Of a stretch of 64,000 bases of DNA, positions 17,541 through 27,290 are shown one piece after another. Position numbers and translations under genes: made by a program. The stretch covers positions 13,020,001 through 13,084,000 of the forward strand of contig CAVNZM010000001.1 in assembly GCA_963693365.1 (NCBI GenBank), written 5' to 3'. The notes under the pieces were generated by a model, which was not told the origin of the DNA, searched no databases, and was given only the letters and a program-made list of their open reading frames with translations. Origin of the DNA: Amoebidium appalachense (Eukaryota > Ichthyosporea). Numbering within the stretch: position 1 is the stretch's first letter; each line of letters starts with the position of its first letter.

Positions 17541-19235
17541 TGTACTTATCTGGCTACACACATGAATAGGCCATGCAATTTTCTGCCTGATGTTTTCGAG
17601 GGAGAAAGAGCGGGAGGGGGGGGGGGGGTTGCTGGGGGAGACAAGGGGTAGGGGAGAAGCTCGAGGGAGGGGGGAGGGGGGAGAGAGGGAGGGGGAAGGT
17701 GGGGAAGAAGGAGAATATCTCTATCCTCTCTTAATCCCGTATGTACCATGCAACATGTGCGAAACGAACTGATTGCGTTAGGATGTCGTCAGGATATCTC
17801 ACAGCTAGGCAGTGGATCATCTAAGGAGATCTTTGGAGAGTTCTTTTGTAGCGCTATTGGCCACCCAAATTATATCTTCAAGACAGGCCATGTCTGTGCA
17901 TGTGATATGCTAACGAAATCTTAGGCAAGTATTGGTGATACCTTTCTGCGATCTTCACGCCCTATTTGGGGTAGCTTAAAGATGTTCAGAGTTGCAATTA
18001 GGTATTGTGTTAGGATTACTTTAGGACCTCTTTAAGGGTTTAATGGGATCGATTTAGATGATATTTAAGTGTTCCCTGGGATAGAAAAGCAAAGCACGTA
18101 TCGCTATCCTCAGCCACGGCCTCTTGACCACCCAGTCAATGCCGATTACCCAGGACCACGATCCATGATGCGCGGGTTAGCTCAATATATACGGCGGGAA
18201 AAGGGATTGCGCATTTGATTGTGGGATGGATCACTCCAACGTTTTTGATTGGTTGTTTTTTACAATCGAATTTCACACTGCATTCACAATCACAATGAAG
18301 GCGTCACAAGGTACGCTTTTATTGAAACATGAAACATGAAGGCGTCGCGCAGGTGCGCGCGAGGCGTTGATAGCCAATGGAAACAAAGATTTACTGGAGG
18401 AGTGCAAAACAGAATCCGAAGCACTGTTGTCATTACAATCATGATCCGTCTAATGTAAGTAAAACTGGGGCATTCAACTGCCAAATACAGAAGTTTTAGT
18501 TATAATAATATTTAAGGTACCTATAAATAAGGCGAGATACCTTGGCAAACGGTGCAATGCCTGCGCGGAGCAAGTGGCCGGGGCGTGGAATTTACCCTAA
18601 ATAAACACAATAAAAAATAAAAAATAAAAAATGTACAAAAACCGCAAAGATATATATCGCATACCTTAGGAAGCTCCTAAGAATATCCTCACGCTATACT
18701 AGAGTATACTTACTATTTTGTCAGTACGTCCTGAATAAATACGCCAACCATACCTGAAACTGCAGTGCGGATCACCGACCATAAAACTCCTTACACCCCA
18801 CCGCCCTAAGATACACTCCCTCCTCACCTTCTTGCAGTCGAATATAGCAGCTGTTGTATGGGAATATTTTTCTTTTCACTGGAAGAGGCAGATCCCCCCG
18901 TGGAGTCCCCCGTGCTTCAGCAGGCGTTAAGCCCGCTAGGAACAACTGCAGCTGTAGCGGCAGGAACTTTAGGCATGCCACGTCCTTCAAGCCTGGGGCT
19001 GGGGTCGAAGTTCCCTTCTAATGCAAAATAGGCATCCAGCTTTGCAAGGTACAGGCCTTTCTTATCCTGCAAGCCTGTGTTTGGGACAAAAGGATTCGAG
19101 AGGATCAGAGTAACTTCCGCAGCGCAGCGGCGGGCCCGCCGGGGAGAGGGGTGGGGGGTGGGGGGGGGGGGGGGGGGGGACGTTGCCATTGCCTTGGAAA
19201 TAACCACCCAATGTGTAAACCCCCCCCCCCCCCCC
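17541..19235. other. Intergenic region without a supportable gene
   Basis: A purine tract (G runs and GGGAGA repeats) lies at 17595-17720. The rest is AT-rich, with scattered ATTGG boxes and an E2F-like GGCGGGAAAAG near 18195. A minus-strand frame around 18917-19150 reads like protein over about 50 residues (DKKGLYLAKLDAYFALEGN) but has no supporting features. Confidence 0.5.
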
Positions 19236-19239
19236 AAAA

Positions 19240-19351
19240 GCACACTATACAATGACCCCCCCCCCCCATGGACCCCACCTATGGGGCCAGCAAATTTCAG
19301 TGGGGGTGTGTGAGCCATCACGTTTGATGCCTCCCCCCCCCCCCCCCCCCC

Positions 19352-19394
<43 letters not shown>

Positions 19395-19908
19395 CCATTC
19401 GGAGGGTTTTGGCAGATATTGAGATTTTAGATTTTTCTTCTTGAAATTCCCCGATCACGCCCCCCCCCCCCCCCCTCGGTCGGGAAAAAATCCTACGGAC
19501 TCCCTCGTGTGTACTTTTGCATTAACATACCTTCCCATTGGGAAAACAAAAAAAACTGCATCGAAATCCGCCCATTCTGAGGGTTTTTGCACGTTTTTTC
19601 CCTCCACAACACATGCACACTATGGAATGACCCCCCCCCCCCCCTTCTTGGACCCCCCCTGATGGGCCGGCAAATGCCCGTGGGGATGTGTGGGTGAACG
19701 TGGGCACTCCCCCCCACCCCCATCTACGTGTGGTGGTGAGAAAGTCAGCTACTTGCTAAAGGAAAGGGTGTTTGGGTTTTTTGAATACGAAGGCTGGTAT
19801 GTTGCATGCGGGACTGGAGAAAACACTGAAATTCCCCTATCACGTCCCCCCCCCCCTCCGTTGGGAAAAAAATCCTAAGGACTCCCCCGTGTGTTTGCAT
19901 TAACATGC
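19240..19908. repeat. Direct duplication of a C-run-containing block, offset about 380 bp
   Basis: Two pairs of matching segments are seen. CACACTATACAATGACCCC to GGGGTGTGTGAGCC (19240-19315) matches 19616-19695. ATCACGCCCC to TGCATTAACAT (19452-19530) matches 19835-19906. Both pairs have the same order and offset, so one block of about 290 bp was duplicated and has since diverged. Poly-C runs, including one of about 50 nt at 19333-19391, interrupt it. Confidence 0.7.
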
Positions 19909-19980
19909 ACACATGCACACACACGGTGCATCCCCCCCCCCCCTTCCCTCTCAACTGAGCACATACACACACACATACAT

Positions 19981-20031
<51 letters not shown>

Positions 20032-20188
20032 CACACATGCACACATGCACGGACACGAATCCCCCCCTTCCCTTTCCCTCTCCACCGAGCACATGCACAC
20101 ATGCACAGACATGCACACACACACACACACACACACACCACACACGATGCACACAGACATGGACACACACACAAACACACAACACACA

Positions 20189-20233
<45 letters not shown>

Positions 20234-20414
20234 GCACACACACGGTGCATTTCCCCCCTCCCCTTCCCTCTCCACAGAGCGCACACACACACACGTGCAC
20301 ACATGCACACACACGGTGCATCCCTCCTCTCCCCCCCTTCCCTTTCAACTGAGCACATAAACACACACAGACATGCACACACACACACAACATACACAGA
20401 CATCCACACATCAG
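19907..20414. repeat. Structured CA-rich block, left inverted partner of 33890-34400
   Basis: (CA)n arrays are punctuated by CACGGTGCATCCCCC, CCTTCCCTCTCCACCGAGCA and TTCCCTTTCAACTGAGCACA boxes. The same boxes, in the same order, appear on the opposite strand at 33890-34400. The two blocks are homologous inverted copies. Confidence 0.85.
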
Positions 20415-20622
20415 ACACAGAACAGCTTCTAGCACGAGACATTTACCACAAAGTTTATGGGGGGGATGGCGAATGTGCCCCTGGAGTACGAGGGTCACAC
20501 GAAAAAAACACAACGTTGTAGCTCGTATAGAACCCCCCTTGTAGCATAGTATATGTACAAATGTTACCTAGACATTATTGGTTTTTCAATAACTACCCAC
20601 AGAACAGCCTCTAGCACGAGAG
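20415..20622 (-). repeat. Single (1.1) copy of the 183-bp satellite, inverted
   Basis: One full unit plus the start of a second matches the 12-copy array at 31187-33455 on the other strand. Shared landmarks include CTAGCACGAGA, TTTACCACAAAGTTTATGG, GAGTACGAGGGTCACACGAA and TATAGAACCCCCCTTGTAGC. Confidence 0.9.
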
Positions 20623-20784
20623 AGGTTTTATTTGTGGAATTTATTGACATAAATATTTTTTCTGGGTAAACACGTAGGATGGGTGTTCGGTATCAACATA
20701 ACCCTGTAGGCTTCATTTCGTGTTTTAGCAGTTCGCGGTTGGCTGCCCGCACACGGGCACCTATTAGCCAATCAAAACATCATA

Positions 20785-20890
20785 TTCCACATATCACTAA
20801 ACCGAGTTTTGATTGGCTCGGATCAGATTTCACATATCACTAGATCGATTTTGATTGGCTCAGATCGGTAGGCTTAGGTATATAAGCACG
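20785..20890 (+). promoter_or_regulatory. Promoter-like region of the DIRS-like half
   Basis: Two copies of a 43-bp unit (CACATATCACTA... to GATTGGCT) carry ATTGG boxes. They are followed by GTATATAAG at 20878-20886, a TATA-like box 117 bp upstream of the ATG at 21003. Confidence 0.5.
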
Positions 20891-21002
20891 ACAGTTTTTA
20901 AAGATCAGCAAGCTACAAACACATCTTCTGTGTTTGGCACCCACAGCCTTACAGCCATATATTCCTTTTTCATTCTCCCTATCTTTCTCTCCGCCGGTCA
21001 GC

Positions 21003-22172
21003 ATGCCGCCGAAAAAGCGCCAGGCCTCAGCCACCGCCCCTGCCGCGGCACCTAAGCGCCTGACCCGCAGCGACCTCCGCCACAGGCTGACCAACGCTCC
21101 CGCGGGCCCTGACGCGCCTCCGGAGGCCCATACCACCACGGACCCTCCGGCTACTCTCCCCTCTACTCCTGAAGTCCCTCCTCAGGCCCCGCCGTCCCTG
21201 CCGATGACTTCTCAAGACACCGTCCTTGCCGCCCTCACCGCCATCAGCACCCAGATGGCTGGCGTCCTGGCCGCTCTCACCAACCGCGACCCTCCCGCGC
21301 CCCCGGCCGCACCCCCTGCACCCGGGGAGGTTTCCCCGGGACTGCATCTCGGCCCTGACCTGGACCTACCTGCCCTGCCCGCGCCCCCCATTACAGGTGA
21401 GAACACTGGCGACATTCACTGGCAGCCGGGCACACTGCCGCTTCCCCCCGCGGATGTGCTGGCAGATTTGCGCGCCAATTGTTTCGTCGACCTGTATAAG
21501 TTCACCCCCGCAGCCCTCCTGGCCCCATCCAAGAAAGGTCAGCAGCTGCGCATGGCCGACGACGGCAGCATCGAGGCTTTTCGCAATGACAAACCCGTTC
21601 CCCTGCGTTCACTCGTCATTTGGATCCAAGCTTGGACCCATTACATGGCCGCCAAGCACCACCTCGACCTCCCCACGGACAAGGACGTACTTTGGACTCA
21701 GCATATCACTCGCCTCAGCACCCGATACCCGTGGGCCCAGATCCACAACTATGACGTGTACGCCCGTACCGTTGCCCACCAGCAGGGTCGGGCTCCGATC
21801 GAGTGTCCCAACCTGCTCGCCCAACTCCACCAGGATCTCCTCCTGCCACCCACTCTGCTCATCCCGGACGCATGTCAGCGCTGTGGCTTCCCCGACCACC
21901 CCAGCGCGGCCTGCCCCATGTACCCCAAGCCCGGCTGTGGTCTTGACGGCTTCAAGCCGCCCCACAAGCCCGGCGGGGGCCAAACCCCCAACCGCCCTGG
22001 CCCGCACCCCGGCCCGGCAAAACCGGCCCGACCTGTGGATCTACCCGCGATGCACTGCAGGAATTTCCACATTAACGGTCGGTCCTGCGCTAAGCAGCCC
22101 TGCCCCTTCTCCCACGTGTGCCCGCTCTGCTCTGGCACACACCCCCGCAAAGACTGCAAGCACAATGCCTAG
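21003..22172 (+). CDS. DIRS-like Gag/nucleocapsid protein, 389 aa
   Basis: This is the structural protein that would package element RNA. I chose the ATG at 21003 (MPPKKRQASA...), because the frame upstream to 20934 lies in the promoter region. Residues 1-150 are Pro/Ala-rich and disordered. A central helical region (about 170-285) has the spaced Trp and Tyr residues typical of DIRS Gag (LVIWIQAWTHYMAAKHH; RYPWAQIHNYDVYAR). The C-terminal third has a CCHC knuckle (CQRCGFPDHPSAAC, about 291-304). It ends with a CCCH-like segment (CRNFHINGRSCAKQPCPFSH) followed by a second CCHC (CPLCSGTHPRKDC). It is very GC-rich, matching the DIRS RT but not the gypsy half downstream. Confidence 0.72.
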   Translation: MPPKKRQASATAPAAAPKRLTRSDLRHRLTNAPAGPDAPPEAHTTTDPPATLPSTPEVPPQAPPSLPMTSQDTVLAALTAISTQMAGVLAALTNRDPPAPPAAPPAPGEVSPGLHLGPDLDLPALPAPPITGENTGDIHWQPGTLPLPPADVLADLRANCFVDLYKFTPAALLAPSKKGQQLRMADDGSIEAFRNDKPVPLRSLVIWIQAWTHYMAAKHHLDLPTDKDVLWTQHITRLSTRYPWAQIHNYDVYARTVAHQQGRAPIECPNLLAQLHQDLLLPPTLLIPDACQRCGFPDHPSAACPMYPKPGCGLDGFKPPHKPGGGQTPNRPGPHPGPAKPARPVDLPAMHCRNFHINGRSCAKQPCPFSHVCPLCSGTHPRKDCKHNA

Positions 22173-22728
22173 CCTACGCGCACACACACAGATAGAACAT
22201 AGGGGCTCGGAGCTAGGACACACGGGTACAAGGAAACGGAGCTCGGGAAAACGGGCCAATAGGGCTGAGTACAAATTTTAGCAGGCCAACTACGGCGCCC
22301 GCGCGCGCCAAGAATAAATGTCCCTACACAAAGACGTTATTCTGGCCACTGCACATGATTTTACTCCCCCCCCCCCCATCCCACGAGCCTCCCCCCCCCT
22401 GGCACTCACCTAGCACTCCCTCCCCCCCTTCTTCTACCTCTGTGTCCGCCCACACCCGCGCGTGCTCGGGCATCCCCTGCACAGGGTCCCGCTGCCCTCC
22501 CTGCAAACCCTCCCTCGGGCCCAGCTGCCCTACTCTAACCCCCCCGGGGCCCTGCTGCCCCCCCCCCCCCCCCCCCCCCCCCCTGCTGCCGGGACCTCCC
22601 CGAGGGTGCCCCACCCTTGCTAACCACACCTTCCCCCGAGGCTCAGACCCGGAGGCCCGCCCGCTGCCCCAGCACCACATTGACACCTCCCGCCTCCGGG
22701 AGCTGCTGGCATCCTACCCAGACCAATC
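22173..22728 (+). other. Spacer between Gag and RT, Pro-rich and frame-broken
   Basis: After the Gag stop, a frame from about 22355 is Pro/Ser-rich and contains a C homopolymer (22558-22582). It ends in a DIRS-RT-like LRELLASYPDQ near 22705. The RT-like sequence then continues in the frame of 22729, so one indel at about 22725 separates them. Confidence 0.5.
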
Positions 22729-24282
22729 ATGTTATTCGCCGCGCAGCTCCTCCACGATGTCGAATTCGGTGTCGACATCGGCTACCGCGGCCCCTCCACC
22801 TCTCGGGTGGGCCCCAACCTACCCACCACCCCGGCTGCTGCCGCTGCTATCACGGCGGATATTGCCAACGAAGTCACCCTCGGCCACCTGCGCGGCCCCC
22901 TCTCCCCGGATCAATTCTTCGCCGAATTTCCGGTCCACCGTTCCTCCCCCATCGGCGCCGTTACTAAAAAAGGGAACCCCCCCAAGTACCGTCGAATTCA
23001 CCACCTCTCATGGCCCCGGGGCAGCAGCGTCAATGACAGCGTCACCTACCCCGACGAACTTCAGTACATTCGAGCCCGGGACGTCACCCAGCTCATTCTC
23101 GACGCAGGCCCCGGCTGCTACATGGCCGTGGCAGACGTGCAGGCTGCCTTCCGGCACATGCCCATCCGACCAGAAGACCATCACTTAATGGCATTCAAAT
23201 GGCAGGGGCATTTTTACGTTGACACCCGACTGCCCTTCGGCCTGAAATCTAGCCCAGCCATCTGGGAACGGATCGCGGCCACCCTCCAGTGGCTGGCACA
23301 CCAGCACGGTGTTACCCTCATCCGCCACTACGTAGACGACTGGACTATAGTCGCCCCCACCCAAGAGCAGTGCCAACGTCACCTATCCACCTTCCTGCAA
23401 CTCTGCCGAGAGCTGCACATTGCCATCTCCGAAGACAAGATGCATGGCCCGGCTACCCGTATTGTCTTCATCGGTATCGAATTCGACTCCGTCACCATGG
23501 AGGCACGGATCCCTGCTTCCAAACTCTCGGACCTACTCGACCTCACTTCCCACCCAACACCCACCATCACCATTCGGGACCTGCAATCCCTCCTCGGAAA
23601 ACTCACCTGGTGTGCCCAGCTGGTCCCCCCCGGGCGGGCCTTCTCCCAGCGCCTATGGGCCATTGACATGGCTCTGGGTATGCTCAGAGGTGCCCGCGTG
23701 TTTTCCGCACTTGATTTAAACGGTGGTTACCACCAAGTCAAAGTAGCCAATAACGACAAAGAAAAACTTGCATTTACCACCCCCTGGGGGCAGTATCAAT
23801 TCGCACGCGCACCTTTTGGAGTAAGTAAGATGCCTGCTGTCTTTTCAAGGATGATGAACCGTGTATTCGCTGGTATGCTGTGGACACATGTACTCATATA
23901 TCTCGATGATATATTAGTTATGTCACCCACTATCGAAGAACATTTTGGGCATTTAGATTCATGTTTTTCCCGGCTCTGTGATGCAGGATTAAAACTGAAA
24001 GGCAGAAAATGCTCTTTGTTCATGGAAGAAGTTGGCTATTTAGGCCATCGTGTATGCCCGGATGGTATTAAGGTAGACCCAGAAAAAGTGGCAGCAATTA
24101 CGAATAAAAGCTACCCACAAATTTTATCTGAGCTACGAAGTGACCTCGGGTTATTTTCATACTATCGAATATTTGTGGACGATTTCAGCCATACGGCTGA
24201 ACCACTCACGCGAATGCTGGGCACCTCGAAGGAGGATTCAGAATTACTAAAACGAATTCACGAAAAAATGCCCCCCCTGTGA
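22729..24282 (+). CDS. Fusion ORF: DIRS-type RT followed in frame by Ty3/gypsy RT
   Basis: Residues 1-315 are a DIRS/Ngaro-type reverse transcriptase. They include VTKKGNPPKYRRIHHLS, ADVQAAFRHMPI, LPFGLKSSPAIWERI, the catalytic HYVDDW box (about 200-205) and the family's LLGKLTWCAQLVPPGRAF. From about 320 the ORF becomes a Ty3/gypsy RT: VFSALDLNGGYHQVKV, FARAPFGVSKMPAVF, YLDD at 391-394, and LKLKGRKCSLF...VGYLGHRV. Each half has its own YxDD catalytic box. The gypsy half lacks the first RT block, and the DIRS half lacks its RNase H, as expected if one replaced the other. The last 45 residues (SELRSDLGLFSYYRIFVDDF) are the gypsy connection. The ORF ends at a C7 run, and coding continues in the -1 frame. 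The upstream frame suggests the true RT began before 22729. Confidence 0.85.
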   Translation: MLFAAQLLHDVEFGVDIGYRGPSTSRVGPNLPTTPAAAAAITADIANEVTLGHLRGPLSPDQFFAEFPVHRSSPIGAVTKKGNPPKYRRIHHLSWPRGSSVNDSVTYPDELQYIRARDVTQLILDAGPGCYMAVADVQAAFRHMPIRPEDHHLMAFKWQGHFYVDTRLPFGLKSSPAIWERIAATLQWLAHQHGVTLIRHYVDDWTIVAPTQEQCQRHLSTFLQLCRELHIAISEDKMHGPATRIVFIGIEFDSVTMEARIPASKLSDLLDLTSHPTPTITIRDLQSLLGKLTWCAQLVPPGRAFSQRLWAIDMALGMLRGARVFSALDLNGGYHQVKVANNDKEKLAFTTPWGQYQFARAPFGVSKMPAVFSRMMNRVFAGMLWTHVLIYLDDILVMSPTIEEHFGHLDSCFSRLCDAGLKLKGRKCSLFMEEVGYLGHRVCPDGIKVDPEKVAAITNKSYPQILSELRSDLGLFSYYRIFVDDFSHTAEPLTRMLGTSKEDSELLKRIHEKMPPL

Positions 24283-25074
24283 CGAAACCCGCCAAACGCA
24301 ACGGCAGCGCAAAACAACGAAAAGACGAAGCAAAAAATTTGCACGCCGATTCTGCAGCTATTTTGGCCACGAAAAAGAAAGCACAGAAAAATGCTGCATG
24401 GGTGTGGGGTACGGAACAGGAGAAAGCATACAATACCCTTAAGAATGCGTTAATTAATGCACCTGTGCTTGCTCATCCCGATTTCACCAAACCTTTTATT
24501 GTTGACTCAGATGCTTCACAGTATGCTCTGGGCGCAGTGATTTCGCAGGTAGGTGATGACGGCAAAGAACGACCCATAGCTTATGCTAGCAGAACACTCT
24601 CTAAGAGTGAACGAAATTATGCGGCGAATAAAAGGGAAGCCTTAGGTGTGTATTGGGCTGTGTGCAAAGCATTTCGCGCTTACACCTATGGGGCTCCTTT
24701 CTTGTTACGAACCGACCACTCCAGCTTGACGCGCATTCTGTCTACCGGCGATGCACCGGAACCTGTTGTTGCAGGCTGGCAAATGGCGCTTTCCGCATAC
24801 ACATACGAAATTCAGCACAGGGCGGGCAAACACCACAGCAATGCTGATGGACTCTCTCGGCCATCTAAAGAAAATGCGCAACCAGGACCCGAAGATACTG
24901 AGCTGACATACCCCTCACTGATCGGCACAGTCTCGGGCTCGTCCACGGTGTTTGCGGTAACACGCTCCGCCGCAGCGACAGCGCAGGCACAAGCTGCCAC
25001 CCACCCACCCCCAGCTGAACCCACGAAACCTAATACCACGCCGCCAGAATTTATTCCCCCAAAACGGATGGACG
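24279..25074 (+). CDS. Ty3/gypsy RNase H region of pol
   Basis: This frame is -1 relative to the RT ORF and has no ATG of its own at the junction. The first codon at 24279 is GTG and probably not a start. It carries the gypsy RNase H signatures PFIVDSDASQYALGAVISQ, RPIAYASRTLSKSERNYAAN, KREALGVYWAV, RTDHSSL and HRAGKHHSNADGLSRP. A Lys-rich insertion (24280-24380) precedes it. About 70 linker residues rich in Ala, Thr and Pro follow the domain. Gypsy-like coding moves to the +2 frame near 25070, so the tail of this frame to 25214 is out of phase. Confidence 0.82.
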
Positions 25075-25075
25075 A

Positions 25076-26635
25076 ATGCCCACCTATGAACAGTATGTGT
25101 CAGCACAGAAGGCTGATAAACACATTGCGAAAGTCAGGGCCTACCTGGAAAAAGCACCGGGCTACGAATTATTTGGCAACGAAATCGCGATGGAAGCTAG
25201 TCGCTGCACCATAGACAATGACCTTGTGTATGTGTGGGTCCTAGAACAGCGTGGCCCCCGCAAACCCAGCAAGGAACCACGAATTTGGGTGCCGTCTACG
25301 CTTGTGCGCCTCGTTTTGGCCGCATGTCACGACGCCCCAACCGCAGGTCACCTCGACGCAGCACGCACCTTCCACCGTGTTACCCAGACAGCATGGTGGC
25401 CACGTGTATGGCAAGACTCAGTGCAGTGGGTAACCACATGCAAAGCCTGTCAATACCGGAAGACACCCCGAATGCAAAAGAAACTACGAATTCACGATGG
25501 TTTTATACCCACCTATCCCTTTCAATACGTGTCTATGGACATTACTGAGATGCCTACGAAATCTAATCTCAGAGTTTCCCTGTTGGTGTTTCTCGACCTC
25601 TTCACTCGCTGGCCGGAAGTGATTTTATTTCACAAAACACCCACAGCCGAAGATGTGGCAAAGGCATTCGAAGACTCCATCTACTGCCGTCACGGTCGTC
25701 CGGAATTTTTAGTATCAGACAACGGCGCGAATTTGGCAGCTATGTTGGTCACAGATGTCTGTCGAGTGTTGGCTACAAAACGAATTTTTGCAAGTCCCTA
25801 CAGCCCCCAGACCAATGGTGCCGTAGAGCGATTCAATCGCACACTTAAGAATATTCTTGCCACTCTCGTGCAGGATAAACACCACGAATGGATTGACTAC
25901 TTACCGCAAGTACTGTTTTCCTACCGCACCGCCTACCACTCTTCCTTGGGGGACACGCCATTCTTCATGCTTTATGGCAGAGATCCGGTCGAGCCCCCCC
26001 GCCCCCCAATTGCGGCTTCATGTGGGATGGAGACGGAGGAATACCGTCGAGAACTACTGCAACGAGTGCAGTATGCCCGGCAAACAGTCACACGAATTAT
26101 GTCTGAAGCTGCCCGTCGTAGTAAAATCACGGCTAACAAAAATGCTCGTGAACCCACAGAACTCGAGGGTCTGGTGTTGAAAGCAGTCACAGACTCCACC
26201 ACCGACCACAGTCTACCCACGGCACTCAGACCTAAATGGGAAGGTCCGTATCGCGTCCTGCGGCGCGTTACCGACGCCCCCATGTCTTACGAAATTCAGC
26301 GGGTTGGGTCAACGGACACCGTTCGAGCACACGCACGTCACTTAAAGCCGTATTTTCCCCGTGACGACGTTGATATGACGCCAGCCGACTCTGGTCCGCA
26401 AGATTCACCCACCCCCACCTTCGAAGTGGCAAAAATTATTGCCCACAAGTACGACTCGGCAACTGCCCAAGCCCTTTACAAAGTTCGTTGGAAAGGGTAC
26501 ACGGCTAAGAACGACACCTGGGAACCTCACTCCGGCCTGCAAGACACAGCCGCAGGAGCACTCACAGACTACCTAGGTACTTTGGTGGCCGGCCCTGCCA
26601 GCCAGCCCGCACGAAAGAAGCGCCGACGTCGCTAA
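25076..26635 (+). CDS. Chromoviral integrase with GPY/F domain and chromodomain, 519 aa
   Basis: It inserts element cDNA into chromatin. An HHCC zinc finger spans about residues 85-130 (GHLDAARTFHRV...CKACQY). The catalytic core has D155 (MDITEMP), D215 (SDNGAN) and E251 (GAVERFN), a D-D35-E spacing. A GPY/F module follows (KWEGPYRVLRRV). Residues about 449-500 are a chromodomain (FEVAKIIAHKYDSATAQALY...VRWKGYTAKNDTWEP) with two conserved Trp, defining a chromovirus. The ORF opens 2 nt out of phase with the RNase H frame, and upstream integrase-like sequence is short. The ATG at 25076 is therefore probably internal to a polyprotein. Confidence 0.9.
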   Translation: MPTYEQYVSAQKADKHIAKVRAYLEKAPGYELFGNEIAMEASRCTIDNDLVYVWVLEQRGPRKPSKEPRIWVPSTLVRLVLAACHDAPTAGHLDAARTFHRVTQTAWWPRVWQDSVQWVTTCKACQYRKTPRMQKKLRIHDGFIPTYPFQYVSMDITEMPTKSNLRVSLLVFLDLFTRWPEVILFHKTPTAEDVAKAFEDSIYCRHGRPEFLVSDNGANLAAMLVTDVCRVLATKRIFASPYSPQTNGAVERFNRTLKNILATLVQDKHHEWIDYLPQVLFSYRTAYHSSLGDTPFFMLYGRDPVEPPRPPIAASCGMETEEYRRELLQRVQYARQTVTRIMSEAARRSKITANKNAREPTELEGLVLKAVTDSTTDHSLPTALRPKWEGPYRVLRRVTDAPMSYEIQRVGSTDTVRAHARHLKPYFPRDDVDMTPADSGPQDSPTPTFEVAKIIAHKYDSATAQALYKVRWKGYTAKNDTWEPHSGLQDTAAGALTDYLGTLVAGPASQPARKKRRRR

Positions 26636-26685
26636 CTTCCCTCAGCCTGGTGGTTTACCGTCTCCAGACCATACCACCAGGCTCC

Positions 26686-26700
26686 CGAGAAGGGGGGGAG
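26686..26700 (+). promoter_or_regulatory. Polypurine tract of the gypsy half
   Basis: GAGAAGGGGGGGAG lies immediately before TG at 26701, about 50 bp after the integrase stop. This is the usual primer for plus-strand DNA synthesis and marks the 5' edge of the 3' LTR. Confidence 0.7.
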
Positions 26701-27290
26701 TGTAAACATCTGTACACGCCGTACATGTTTACTATTACGAATATACTGTACATATCATAGTGATCACGTAGATATTGTGTACATATGATCAGATCAATAT
26801 CACACGCGACAGCCGCGGGCTGCGGCTCACGACTGAGCCGCGGCGCCGGCAATATGCAGTGGCCGTGCAGTCAGTATGAACCAATAGAATTCGAGAACCG
26901 CTAGGATAGGAATGCCGCAAGTCTCATCACTACGGAGGCGACATCTATAGCTAAACGAACGGAACCAATAAGGAAATCAGACCCAGTTGCATAAACCTAA
27001 ACGGGCTTAAGTATTGACCAATCATTTGCCACAAAGTTATCCTTTTAGTTAGCTTCATGTTTTGGTGCACTGTGTGCACATAAAGACGACCGCAACTTCT
27101 GACTGGTCAGAAGTCACGAAGGCATCAATGCCACCCATCCAGATGATCCGGAACCTGGGGGCTATATAAACAAGCCGTCCCAGTACGGGGGATCACTCTG
27201 CATCAGCAATCTCCACCGGGGATCGTATACCCCTCGTAATGCCATCTCCGATGGCGTAAACCTGTCACCCATCGTAAAGCACACCGCGAG
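26701..27290 (+). mobile_element. Putative 3' LTR
   Basis: It starts TGTAAACATC directly after the polypurine tract. It contains a TATA box (TATATAAA, 27163-27170) about 460 bp in, suitable for a U3-R boundary. The right end is uncertain, because a TACGA-rich repeat begins near 27270. No second copy of this sequence exists in the window, so LTR status rests on position and promoter content. Confidence 0.5.

Larger units (their letters stand above)
20640..27290 (+). mobile_element. Chimeric retroelement: DIRS-like 5' half fused to Ty3/gypsy chromovirus 3' half
   Basis: The 5' half has a promoter-like region, a DIRS-type Gag with zinc knuckles, and a DIRS-type reverse transcriptase. At about 23665-23700 the open frame passes without a stop into a Ty3/gypsy reverse transcriptase. 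RNase H, integrase with GPY/F domain, chromodomain, a polypurine tract and an LTR-like sequence beginning TG follow. I see no DIRS tyrosine recombinase, no gypsy Gag or protease, and no 5' LTR matching 26701 onward. The 5' half is very GC-rich and the 3' half clearly less so, with a sharp change at 23700. The explanation is either template switching between two retroelements or recombination of nested copies. Frame breaks near 22730, 24279 and 25070 indicate that this copy is not intact. Confidence 0.8.

Noticed and set aside
18917-19150. Gag-like minus-strand frame (LAKLDAYFALEGN...)
   Set aside because: Only about 50 residues look protein-like, with no zinc knuckle, splice sites or neighbouring pol sequence.
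24279-24282. ATGA-type stop/start overlap between RT and RNase H ORFs
   Set aside because: The codon at 24279 is GTG, not ATG, in a eukaryotic element; a frame break at the C7 run explains it better.
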